This document shows, piece after piece, positions 1 to 6,113 of a stretch of 6,216 nt of DNA. Every line of letters starts with the position of its first letter. Position 1 is the first letter of the stretch. This stretch comes from Terriglobales bacterium. GTDB taxonomy: Bacteria; Acidobacteriota; Terriglobia; Terriglobales; Acidobacteriaceae. The translations under genes and the position numbers were made by a program. The stretch is from assembly GCA_019241735.1 (NCBI GenBank), contig JAFAWN010000091.1:1-6216 (forward strand), given 5' to 3'. The notes beneath the pieces are model-generated. The model saw only the letters and a list, made by a program, of their open reading frames with translations. It ran no database searches and was not told the origin of the DNA.

Positions 1-579
1 CAGCGCTGGAGCGTTCATGACGTAATCATTAATGACGTTCACGCCGCGCAATACGAGGGGTCGGGAAATCTATTCCAATTGGAAAGTGAATTCACCACTA
101 ACATCTGGAACAGCGTCACTATTAATCACGTTTCAGGTGTTCCGGACTCCCAACATGGTGTTTTTACGGTGGGCGCAAGAAACTCGGCGCCTCCGGCGAA
201 TATCACCGTCACGAATAACCTTTTTCTTGCGGGCGAATACACGATATGGTCGATAGGTTCGCGGGGAGTATGCTCCACCTCGCTCGAGCCGCTGGTGTTG
301 CTGAATGCCTGCTGGGCGCAATATAGCTTTACCGCGAACGCGTTTGTGCTGCCCTCGGAGCAGGCGCAGGCATCCTGGCCGGCGGGAAATATCTTCCCTG
401 CCAGCCTCCCGGCTACCGGCTTCAGTGGCATTGTGCCGTCAAATGCGACCCCTACCGCAGCGGCTTTTCAATCATTTCTACTAAACGAGGCTAGTCCTTA
501 CAAAAATGCCGGTACGGACGGTAAGGACCTCGGAGCAGACGTGAATAGCGTGCTCTCTTACACGGCTGGAGTCGAATAG
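1..579 (+). CDS. C-terminal part of a right-handed beta-helix-type protein (partial, 5' end outside window)
   Basis: The reading frame is open from base 1 to the TAG at 577-579, giving 192 residues with no start inside the window; a TTG at 79 is only an internal codon. Short beta-strand-like repeats rich in V/I and N are visible (VHDVIINDV near residue 5, VTINHV near 39, ITVTNNLF near 68), the pattern of pectate-lyase-fold helical coils. The end carries GTDGKDLGAD (171-180) and finishes in GVE. The whole fragment aligns with about residues 426-604 of the protein encoded at 658-2472 on the other strand, including two cysteines (91 and 104 here) that match C513 and C527 there and might form a disulfide. 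It is therefore a paralog and is probably exported, although its signal peptide is not in view. Substrate or ligand is unknown; the fold is shared by polysaccharide lyases and adhesins. No catalytic residues can be assigned. Confidence 0.85.
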   Translation, partial: QRWSVHDVIINDVHAAQYEGSGNLFQLESEFTTNIWNSVTINHVSGVPDSQHGVFTVGARNSAPPANITVTNNLFLAGEYTIWSIGSRGVCSTSLEPLVLLNACWAQYSFTANAFVLPSEQAQASWPAGNIFPASLPATGFSGIVPSNATPTAAAFQSFLLNEASPYKNAGTDGKDLGADVNSVLSYTAGVE

Positions 580-603
580 TTTGCCTGATCCGGCGGTCGC
601 CCC

Positions 604-643
604 GAGCAGAAGCCGAACTTTTCAAATCGGCTTCTCTCCGCTC
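604..643. terminator. Stem-loop between convergent genes, possible bidirectional terminator
   Basis: A perfect 9-bp inverted repeat, AGAAGCCGA (608-616) and TCGGCTTCT (627-635), encloses a 10-nt loop. An outer GAGC (604-607) can also pair with GCTC (640-643) across a 4-nt bulge. It lies in the 78-bp gap between two convergent stop codons, where a shared terminator is expected. Neither strand has a clear T-tract after the stem, so it is not a textbook intrinsic terminator; it could instead act as a 3'-end stabilising hairpin. Confidence 0.5.
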
Positions 644-657
644 CAAAGGCGCCAAAT

Positions 658-2472
658 TTACTCCACGCCCTCGGTGGCAGCCGTGACCGCCTCCCAATCC
701 GCGCCGATATCTTTTCCATCCGTGCCTTTACCCTTGTAGCGGCTGCTGGGAAGCAAGCGGTTGAATTCGTCGCTCCCAGGCGATTTGGCCAAACCTGCCT
801 GCTCAGGGTTTTTGGCGAAAAAGTTTCCCTTGGGCCAGTCCGCGGATGCAGAACCGACAATCAGGTTGTTGCGGAATTCAAATTGCTTAAAGCATCCCTC
901 AAGCAGATCTTTGGGCTCCGTGCGCCTGGCGCCGCAAGGCCCTCCGGTCGAGGTCATCGGACGCTCCCCTGAACTGACCAGATTGTTGGTGAAAACAAAA
1001 TCAGTCATGGGCGAAGGATCTGGTCCGCCTACATTCAGGAGCACGTGCCGGGGAAATCCGGTGACGTGATCAATCTTCACATGTCGCAGCACCGGGGCAT
1101 CTCCCTTTCCGTCCATCGATATCTGCGCCAGATTGCCATGCCCCTCGAACCTTTCATGGTCGATGTCCTCGAACACAACGTCATGAATGCTGTACCGCTC
1201 CCCGGCGAGCGCACCGGGGGTTCCGTGGGGATTGCTGATCTGCATCCCGCTTCCGGTGTGCCGCACAATGCAATAGCGGATCGTCACATCGGAGATCTGT
1301 GTCATGGACGCTGGCGCTTGATTGCGCGGGGTCAGCAGAATGCCGAATCCGGCTTGTGAAAAGCCGCCCCAGGAATATTCAAGAATGTTTCCTTCCAGCA
1401 ACACTCGTATCCCTACTTTTAATTCGAAAATATTTTTTACGATGAAGGGGTGACCGTCCGCGCCGCCCACGAACCCCTGCTCGCCGCGATGCCATGCGAG
1501 CGGTCTAAACATGTGATTGCGGAGGACTGTGATATCGGTCGGGGTAACCGTTCCCGGGCCGCCGCCGAACATAATGTCCTGACCTGAGGCCTCAAGGAAA
1601 TTGTTCTGAATCAGAAATGGACCGGCCGGCAGGTCGCCATTTCCGCCGGATATTGCTTGCGCGTCCGTGCAACCTCCGGTGCCAGCGATGCAATGAAAAT
1701 CCGTGAGGGTGGAGTCCACAATGGCCGCGTAGGTCACTCCATTCAACCGGATCCCATGCGCAGTCTCTTCCTGCGGTGTGCCATGCGCCCACACCCGGTC
1801 GAAAATGATGTGGTCTGCCGGCTTCTTTTCCGTTGGACCGGCAATCTGATATACGATGCGCAACCCTGAATTGTCCGGACCCCGGCTCAACTCCAGCCCG
1901 ATAAAGCGGTAATGATTGGCGCCGGCAGCAAATGTAATTGGTCCTGCGGGGCCTCGGCCGTCTATCCTCGCGGTGATTTTTTCGGTGGATGAACAGTTGA
2001 GGGGCTTGCGCCCAGGAAGCGAATTCACACCGGAATAGCACGGTGTGAGCCTGGTTCCGGGCGGTGGGAGCGCCGAATCGGCCGCTGCTGTTCGGATCAC
2101 GATCCAGTGATTGTCATCGCAGGGTTTGGCAGGCAATTCAAATTTTCCGGCGAAAACCATTCCCTGTTGCAGGCGGATCGTGTCCCCACATTTCGCGTGA
2201 TCGAGGGCTTGCTGTAGGTTGCCCCCTTCGCGGACATCAATGTTCTTGCCCGTCTGCTGGGGGATGCTTACGTCAACCGAGATTCGCGGCAGTTCAGCCG
2301 GGCCGTCGAATTTCCCCTGAGAAGGCGAAGCTTTGGGAAGGGGGGACGGAGACGGTATCTGGAGAGCGTCGTTCGATTGTGCCGCCAAATTGATGGCCAG
2401 CATCAGAACACCGAGCAGCAAGATTGCCGAAGCGTTCGGGCATTCAATTGCGCAACGAGAATTAATTTGCAT
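658..2472 (-). CDS. Exported right-handed parallel beta-helix repeat protein
   Basis: This encodes 604 residues from the ATG at 2472-2470. The N-terminus looks like a Sec signal peptide: a short polar stretch, a hydrophobic core at about residues 16-30, and a probable cut after LAA near residue 31. A Pro/Ser-rich linker follows (about 39-52). Residues 80-128 (EGGNLQQALDHAKCGDTIRL, then a glycine/FELP segment) resemble the opening of pectate-lyase-fold proteins, where a capping segment leads into the helix. Repeated short beta-strand units rich in N, I, V and G run from about 185 to 540 (for example ITVLRNHMF near 314, VLLEGNILEYS near 357, FVFTNNLV near 492, FEFRNNLIV near 531). The C-terminus has GTDGKDIGAD (583-592) and ends in GVE. 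The role is inferred to be extracellular or cell-surface, perhaps carbohydrate binding or cleavage; no active site can be named. A TTG at 2508 would extend it by 12 residues, but the ATG places the signal peptide better. It follows the glycosyltransferase gene with an 11-nt overlap. Confidence 0.88.
   Translation of the reverse strand: MQINSRCAIECPNASAILLLGVLMLAINLAAQSNDALQIPSPSPLPKASPSQGKFDGPAELPRISVDVSIPQQTGKNIDVREGGNLQQALDHAKCGDTIRLQQGMVFAGKFELPAKPCDDNHWIVIRTAAADSALPPPGTRLTPCYSGVNSLPGRKPLNCSSTEKITARIDGRGPAGPITFAAGANHYRFIGLELSRGPDNSGLRIVYQIAGPTEKKPADHIIFDRVWAHGTPQEETAHGIRLNGVTYAAIVDSTLTDFHCIAGTGGCTDAQAISGGNGDLPAGPFLIQNNFLEASGQDIMFGGGPGTVTPTDITVLRNHMFRPLAWHRGEQGFVGGADGHPFIVKNIFELKVGIRVLLEGNILEYSWGGFSQAGFGILLTPRNQAPASMTQISDVTIRYCIVRHTGSGMQISNPHGTPGALAGERYSIHDVVFEDIDHERFEGHGNLAQISMDGKGDAPVLRHVKIDHVTGFPRHVLLNVGGPDPSPMTDFVFTNNLVSSGERPMTSTGGPCGARRTEPKDLLEGCFKQFEFRNNLIVGSASADWPKGNFFAKNPEQAGLAKSPGSDEFNRLLPSSRYKGKGTDGKDIGADWEAVTAATEGVE
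2462..2472 (-). other. 11-nt gene overlap, probable translational coupling site
   Basis: On the minus strand the beta-helix ATG (2472-2470) is followed 5 nt later by the glycosyltransferase TAA (2464-2462), giving the overlap ATGCAAATTAA. The 18 nt upstream of the ATG (GTCTCAGCGACCCTACCA) contain no Shine-Dalgarno match. This suggests that ribosomes ending the glycosyltransferase re-initiate to translate the beta-helix protein. Confidence 0.6.
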
Positions 2473-3238
2473 TGGTAGGGTCGCTGAGACGCTGTCTTTC
2501 CGGTTCAATCGCCCGGCTGGGTATCTCGATTCTCTGCGGGGCTACGGCCGGCTCTTTGATCGAATATTTAAGCAGGCACCACAAGGCGCGGACCCCGTCC
2601 TTCCATCCTATCTTTTTTCCTTCTTCGTAAGTGCGTCCCCAATAGCTGATGCCAACCTCGAAAATGCGGAGATGCCGCTTTGCGATCTTGACGGTGACCT
2701 CAGGCTCGAAACCAAAGCGGTCTTCTTCAATCGGAATGGATTGGATGATCTCTCGGCGGAAAACCTTGTAGCAGGTTTCCATGTCGCTGAGGTTGATATT
2801 GGTCAGGCAATTGGACAGCAGGGTTAAAAGCCAATTCCCCACTGAGTGCCAGAAGTACAGTACGCGGTGCGGCCCGCTGCCTAAAAAACGCGAGCCGTAA
2901 ACGACATCGGCTTTGCCCTGAAGCAGGGGTTCGAGCAGGACCGGATATTCCGCGGGATCATATTCCAGGTCCGCATCCTGGATTACGACAAAGTCGCCGG
3001 TAGCTTCCTGAATGCCGCGCCGAAGCGCCGCGCCTTTCCCCATGTTATGGGGCTGAAAAAATACGCGGACCTGGGGGTACTCTGTCTGGAGCTGCTCGAG
3101 GATTTCGCGTGAGCCGTCGCGCGACCCATCATCAACGCAAATTACTTCGAGGTCGAGGGCAACCGCCAGCACCCGCTCGACCACGAAGCGCAACGTCGCA
3201 CGTTCGTTGTATACGGGAATGACGACGGATAGCTTCAT
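2462..3238 (-). CDS. Family 2 glycosyltransferase, polyprenyl-phosphate sugar synthase-like
   Basis: The product has 258 residues and starts with the typical GT2 opening MKLSVVIPVYNE, so the ATG at 3238 is secure despite no good Shine-Dalgarno sequence. GT-A motifs appear in order: VDDGS (35-39), NMGKGAALRRG (65-75), the DXD-type metal site QDADLEYDP (87-95), YGSR (114-117), SDMETCYK (151-158), RFGFEPE (174-180) and RTYEEGKKIGWKDG (202-215). This set matches the dolichyl/undecaprenyl-phosphate mannose or glucose synthase-like branch of GT2, which moves a sugar from a nucleotide donor to a lipid phosphate on the cytoplasmic membrane face. The C-terminal membrane helices of the GtrB type are absent, so it is a soluble or peripheral enzyme. 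About 30 poorly conserved residues end the protein. It lies 134 bp downstream of purM and overlaps the beta-helix gene by 11 nt. The exact donor and acceptor cannot be read from the sequence. Confidence 0.92.
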   Translation of the reverse strand: MKLSVVIPVYNERATLRFVVERVLAVALDLEVICVDDGSRDGSREILEQLQTEYPQVRVFFQPHNMGKGAALRRGIQEATGDFVVIQDADLEYDPAEYPVLLEPLLQGKADVVYGSRFLGSGPHRVLYFWHSVGNWLLTLLSNCLTNINLSDMETCYKVFRREIIQSIPIEEDRFGFEPEVTVKIAKRHLRIFEVGISYWGRTYEEGKKIGWKDGVRALWCLLKYSIKEPAVAPQRIEIPSRAIEPERQRLSDPTNAN

Positions 3239-3372
3239 AGATATGGCAGCGCGATGACGGCAGCAGAGGCCGGAGTATTTTTTCCAGCAAAGCTCAGCCG
3301 GTCGTTCATCACCCGATATTATCCTTCCTCGCCAATTTCGGGCCAGCGGCGGCGTGAAGACGTAAGCTCAGG
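3239..3372. other. Intergenic gap between purM and the glycosyltransferase
   Basis: These 134 bp hold no convincing gene. Reading the minus strand there is a GATAAT (-10-like) in the middle but no matching -35, and a weak 5-bp inverted repeat CCCGA/TCGGG around it. A T-run at 3279-3284 reads as an A-run on the minus strand, so it does not form a terminator for purM. The glycosyltransferase could be read through from purM or have its own weak promoter; the sequence does not decide. Confidence 0.35.
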
Positions 3373-4425
3373 CTACGAGTACAGCACTTTGCGTTCGCCT
3401 TTGACGATGCGGCCCACGGTGAAAGATTTCTCCCCGGCGCGATCGAGCACGGTTTGCACTTTCTTGAACTTGGCTGAGGGGACCACCAGAAGCATGCCCA
3501 GGCCCATGTTGAAAGTGCGGAACATTTCTTCCTGAGAGACCGCTCCCAACTGCTGTAAATGCTCAAAAATGGGAAGAACCGGCCACGATCCAATCTCAAT
3601 CAGCGCCGACATCCCGCGGGGCAAAATGCGCGGAAGGTTATCGGTAATGCCGCCGCCGGTGATGTGGGCCATGCCGGTGACGCAATCGCTGTCCACTAAC
3701 CGCTTGACCGCAGGCCAGTAGCTCTTGTGCGTGCGCATCAATTCGTTACCGACTTTGCCCTTCAATTCGTTCACGTAGGAATCGGGCGTGTAACGTCCAA
3801 TTTCGAAAAGCAGCTTACGCGCCAGGGCGAAACCGTTAGTGTGAAGCCCATTGGAAGCGAGTCCCAAGATCACATCGCCGATCTGAATGTCCTTGCCGGT
3901 GATGATCCGCTCGCGCTCGACAATGCCCACAATGAATCCCGCGAGGTCATATTCGCCATTGGGATAAAAGCCCGGCATCTCAGCGGTCTCTCCACCGATC
4001 AGGGCGCAGCGGTTGTGTTTGCAGGCGTCGGCGATGCCTTCGATGACTTTCTCTGCCACATCCGGTTCGAGGCTGCCGGTGGCCAGATAGTCCATGAAGA
4101 ACAGCGGCGTGGCGCCCTGCACCGCAATGTCATTGACACAATGATTGACCAGATCGCCGCCAACCGTCTGATGCACCTTCATCTCAAAAGCGACCTTCAG
4201 CTTGGTCCCGACCCCGTCCACGCTGGAGACCAGAACCGGGTCAATGAATTTCTGCTTGTCGATGGCGAACAGGCCGCCAAAGCCCCCGATCTCGCTCAGT
4301 ACCCCGCGGGTAAAAGTCTTGTGGGCCAGGTAACGGATGCGCTTCTTGGTGCGGGCGGCGCGGTCAATGTCCACGCCCGCGTCAGCGTAGGTGACGGAAG
4401 CGGTTTTAGAGGAGTCTTCGACCAC
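3373..4425 (-). CDS. purM: Phosphoribosylformylglycinamidine cyclo-ligase (AIR synthetase)
   Basis: This enzyme closes formylglycinamidine ribonucleotide to aminoimidazole ribonucleotide using ATP, the fifth step of cytoplasmic de novo purine synthesis. The 350-residue product is of normal family length and aligns along its whole length with the known PurM pattern: YADAGVDID (13-21), GGFGGLF (47-53), DGVGTK (70-75), DLVNHCVNDI (91-100), GGETAEMPG (144-152), SNGLHTNG (191-198), HITGGGITDNLPR (254-266) and FRTFNMGLGM (302-311). The N-terminal AIRS ATP-binding half spans about 1-170 and the C-terminal half about 180-345. The start is a GTG at 4425; the frame stays open upstream to a stop at 4516-4518, but offers no ATG and no family-like sequence. 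The Shine-Dalgarno sequence is weak (a GGA about 10 nt upstream). purN, a frequent partner, is not adjacent in this window. No sign of damage. Confidence 0.97.
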   Translation of the reverse strand: MVEDSSKTASVTYADAGVDIDRAARTKKRIRYLAHKTFTRGVLSEIGGFGGLFAIDKQKFIDPVLVSSVDGVGTKLKVAFEMKVHQTVGGDLVNHCVNDIAVQGATPLFFMDYLATGSLEPDVAEKVIEGIADACKHNRCALIGGETAEMPGFYPNGEYDLAGFIVGIVERERIITGKDIQIGDVILGLASNGLHTNGFALARKLLFEIGRYTPDSYVNELKGKVGNELMRTHKSYWPAVKRLVDSDCVTGMAHITGGGITDNLPRILPRGMSALIEIGSWPVLPIFEHLQQLGAVSQEEMFRTFNMGLGMLLVVPSAKFKKVQTVLDRAGEKSFTVGRIVKGERKVLYS

Positions 4426-4430
4426 GTGGT
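4421..4430. repeat. 10-bp perfect palindrome covering the purM start codon
   Basis: ACCACGTGGT is its own reverse complement, and the GTG start of purM (4425-4423) lies inside it. It could be a protein-binding site or a chance palindrome; no known operator is recognised. Confidence 0.35.
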
Positions 4431-4503
4431 ATAGGTCCGTTTGCTGCGGGAGAGCAGCCGGTGCGCTGACGTTTGAGAAGAAAATGTTATTTGAAGCGGG
4501 TGA

Positions 4504-4512
4504 ATTGTAGCA
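4504..4512 (-). promoter_or_regulatory. Candidate extended -10 promoter for purM
   Basis: The minus strand reads TGCTACAAT, an extended -10 pattern (TG, one base, then TACAAT, five of six matches to TATAAT). No good -35 is found at 16-18 bp, which is tolerable for extended -10 promoters. Transcription would start near 4497, giving a leader of about 70 nt before the purM GTG. It lies after the stop of the small membrane protein gene, so purM may have its own promoter. Confidence 0.4.
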
Positions 4513-4594
4513 CGTTCAGTTGTGGAAGGAGGGGAGCGATAAAGCGCAGTCATTCCGGGTTCATCCTCCTCATCCGGGCGGCACGGAAAAGCTT

Positions 4595-4747
4595 TTACTG
4601 GGTTACGTAGGTCGAGAAGTAATAGACCAGGATGCCAAAGAGCGCCAACCCCGAAATCCCGTACGCTGTGAGCACCCACACATTGCGACCCTCGCGGGCG
4701 ATAGGACCAGAATGCGAACTTTCCGGGGAACCTGTGTTGCTTTTCAT
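4595..4747 (-). CDS. Small single-pass membrane protein, 50 residues, unknown function
   Basis: The ATG at 4747-4745 is preceded by AGGAGG (minus strand of 4751-4756). The open frame runs 50 codons to TAA (4597-4595). Residues 1-22 are polar (Ser, Gly, Glu, with R18 and R21). Residues 23-44 form a hydrophobic segment with aromatic edges (VWVLTAYGISGLALFGILVY then YF), long enough for one transmembrane helix, and only about six residues follow. Arginines just before the helix favour an inside N-terminus by the positive-inside rule. The strong ribosome binding site and clean membrane-helix composition argue for a real gene. It is the first minus-strand gene of the divergent region opposite recA and lies 169 bp upstream of purM. 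I do not recognise the family. The Shine-Dalgarno spacing of 3 nt is shorter than ideal. Confidence 0.68.
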   Translation of the reverse strand: MKSNTGSPESSHSGPIAREGRNVWVLTAYGISGLALFGILVYYFSTYVTQ

Positions 4748-4750
4748 AGG

Positions 4751-4756
4751 CCTCCT
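4751..4756 (-). promoter_or_regulatory. Shine-Dalgarno site of the small membrane protein gene
   Basis: The minus strand reads AGGAGG, a full core match to the anti-Shine-Dalgarno sequence, with 3 nt (CCT) before the ATG. It is the strongest ribosome binding site on the minus strand of this window and is the main reason for accepting a gene of only 50 codons. Confidence 0.65.
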
Positions 4757-4786
4757 AAAGAACCCAGCGGAAAATAGCGCCGCCGG

Positions 4787-4827
4787 CCAAATCGGCAGAA
4801 ATTTTACTATGAATCTGCCCGATTTGG
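4787..4827. promoter_or_regulatory. Long inverted repeat in the divergent promoter region, candidate operator
   Basis: The left arm CCAAATCGGCAGA (4787-4799) and right arm TCTGCCCGATTTGG (4814-4827) are reverse complements over 13 bp, apart from one extra C in the right arm. They are separated by a 14-nt AT-rich spacer. On the minus strand the spacer contains TAAAAT (4806-4801), a possible -10 for the small membrane protein gene, with a weak TTCCAA (4829-4824) at 17 bp spacing. The repeat would then surround the -10 of that promoter, the arrangement of a repressor operator. It could alternatively form a cruciform or RNA hairpin. Confidence 0.5.
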
Positions 4828-4892
4828 AATTTTGTGCACTATAAGGTGCGCCTCTTTTGGAGATTCGCCTTTTATTCGCTCTGCCGCAGATG

Positions 4893-4898
4893 TATAAT
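4893..4898 (+). promoter_or_regulatory. Candidate -10 box of the recA promoter
   Basis: A perfect TATAAT is preceded by TG. No clear -35 is seen 16-18 bp upstream (TTTTAT at 4870-4875 is poor), so an activator or alternative contacts may help. The expected start near 4905 would give a leader of about 70 nt before the recA ATG. Confidence 0.5.
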
Positions 4899-4920
4899 CC
4901 GGCCAGATTCTTACGGGTCG

Positions 4921-4949
4921 GAACTCTTCAAACAGCTGGCGTTCTGAAA
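4921..4949. promoter_or_regulatory. Imperfect dyad in the recA leader, possible SOS operator
   Basis: GAAC (4921-4924) and GTTC (4941-4944) are inverted half-sites 16 nt apart. Inside and overlapping them, TTCAAAC (4927-4933) pairs with GTTCTGAA (4941-4948) allowing one bulged base, around a central CAGCTG palindrome. GAAC/GTTC elements occur in several LexA boxes, but the spacing fits neither the Gram-positive (GAAC-N4-GTTC) nor the E. coli (CTGT-N8-ACAG) consensus. The assignment rests mainly on its place just downstream of the recA -10. Confidence 0.22.
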
Positions 4950-4963
4950 ATTCGCAATTCTAC

Positions 4964-4970
4964 AAAGGAG
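4964..4970 (+). promoter_or_regulatory. recA Shine-Dalgarno site
   Basis: AAAGGAG lies 7 nt before the ATG at 4978, an ideal position. It fixes the recA start. Confidence 0.85.
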
Positions 4971-4977
4971 CTTCTAA

Positions 4978-6090
4978 ATGGCGGACGAGCGGACAAAAGC
5001 AATCGATCTGGCCTTTGCCCAGATAGAAAAGCAGTTTGGTAAAGGCTCGATCATGCGGCTGGGATCGAAGGAGGCAATTGTTCCGATCGCGGTCATCCCC
5101 ACCGGCGCGATCTCTTTCGATGCCGCCCTGGGAGTGGGAGGCTTTCCGCGAGGGCGCGTGGTGGAGATTTTCGGGCCGGAGTCGTCGGGCAAGACCACAA
5201 TCGCCTTGCAGGTAATAGCTGAGGCGCAGAAAACTGGCGGCATGGCCGCATTCGTGGACGCCGAACATGCGCTTGATCCTGGCTACGCGAAGAAACTCGG
5301 AGTAGACGTGGACAACCTGCTGGTCTCGCAGCCCGATTATGGCGAGCAGGCGCTGGAGATCACCGAAGCGCTCGTGCGTTCCGGAGCGATCGACGTGTTG
5401 GTCGTCGATTCCGTGGCCGCCCTGGTGCCAAAAGCCGAACTCGACGGCGAAATGGGCGACAGCCACATGGGGCTGCAAGCGCGATTGATGTCGCAGGCCC
5501 TGCGTAAACTGACAGGGACGGTTTCAAAGTCTCGCACCTGTTTAATTTTCATCAACCAGATACGCGAGAAAATTGGCGTGATGTTCGGGAATCCGGAAAC
5601 CACGACCGGTGGGCGCGCCTTAAAATTCTATTCTTCGGTGCGAATCGACATACGCCGCATTGCCGCCATCAAAGAAGGCGACATCGTCACTGGCTCGCGA
5701 ACCAAAATTAAAGTAGTAAAGAACAAAGTTGCCGCACCCTTTCGCGAGGCGGAATTCGACATCATGTACGGGGAAGGAATTTCCCGCGAGGGTGACCTCC
5801 TGGATCTGGCGGCGTTGCATAACATTGTGGAGAAATCCGGGTCCTGGTACAGCTATAAGGGCGAGCGTATTGGGCAGGGACGCGAGAATGCGCGTCAGTT
5901 TTTGAAAGATAACCGCGATATTCTTGCCAGGCTCGAGGCCGAAGTGCGTAAAACTTTGGGTCTCACCCCGGCGGCAGCACAACCCGCTTCTGCGCCAGTT
6001 CCAGCAGCCGCTTCTCCGCAAGGAGCGCGAGTTACGACCATGCCGAGTGTCGCTCCTGAGCAAGCTAGGGCCTCTGCAGCGAAGAGGTAG
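4978..6090 (+). CDS. recA: Recombinase A
   Basis: RecA forms ATP-dependent filaments on single-stranded DNA, pairs and exchanges strands in homologous recombination, and triggers LexA self-cleavage in the SOS response. The 370-residue product shows the complete core: N-terminal polymerisation helix (about 5-25), Walker A GPESSGKTT (66-74), the catalytic glutamate in DAEHALDP (E96), Walker B VLVVDS (140-145), and the RecA signature around 213-221 (RALKFYSSV). Loop L1 lies near 157-165, the INQIREKIG motif with Q194 at 192-200, and loop L2 follows to about 210. All key residues are present. The C-terminal tail (328-370) is rich in Ala, Pro and Ser and carries net positive charge, unlike the acidic tail of E. 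coli RecA. The gene is transcribed away from the small-membrane-protein and purM series. No recX or lexA is visible in the 126 bp that follow. Confidence 0.99.
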   Translation: MADERTKAIDLAFAQIEKQFGKGSIMRLGSKEAIVPIAVIPTGAISFDAALGVGGFPRGRVVEIFGPESSGKTTIALQVIAEAQKTGGMAAFVDAEHALDPGYAKKLGVDVDNLLVSQPDYGEQALEITEALVRSGAIDVLVVDSVAALVPKAELDGEMGDSHMGLQARLMSQALRKLTGTVSKSRTCLIFINQIREKIGVMFGNPETTTGGRALKFYSSVRIDIRRIAAIKEGDIVTGSRTKIKVVKNKVAAPFREAEFDIMYGEGISREGDLLDLAALHNIVEKSGSWYSYKGERIGQGRENARQFLKDNRDILARLEAEVRKTLGLTPAAAQPASAPVPAAASPQGARVTTMPSVAPEQARASAAKR

Positions 6091-6113
6091 TCGAAGGTTA
6101 ACACGCGGAATTG

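Noticed and set aside
1592..2041. 149-codon minus-strand open frame inside the beta-helix gene
   Set aside because: It is out of frame with a convincing exported protein, has no ribosome binding site support, and its composition is rich in R, H and W, as expected for a shadow frame.
2470..2508. TTG start 12 codons upstream of the chosen beta-helix start, giving 616 residues
   Set aside because: It would put a charged 12-residue stretch ahead of an already complete signal peptide and enlarge the overlap with the glycosyltransferase to 47 nt; the ATG at 2472 is simpler.
3727..4434. 235-codon plus-strand open frame opposite purM
   Set aside because: It is fully antisense to an intact, highly conserved purM; the long open frame follows from GC-biased codon use.
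4587..4596. AAAAGCTTTT palindrome at the stop of the small membrane gene
   Set aside because: It has no loop and no GC stem, so it cannot act as an intrinsic terminator; a 10-bp AT-rich palindrome can easily occur by chance.
4520..4844. Plus-strand open frames of 85 and 70 codons in the purM-recA gap
   Set aside because: No Shine-Dalgarno site or recognisable composition; they lie antisense to the better-supported 50-residue membrane protein and its promoter.
4840..4845. TATAAG as a second recA -10
   Set aside because: No acceptable -35 at 16-18 bp, and the perfect TATAAT at 4893 is better placed relative to the recA ribosome binding site.
4960..5478. 172-codon minus-strand open frame opposite recA
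   Set aside because: It covers the recA start and ribosome binding site and has a shadow-like composition.
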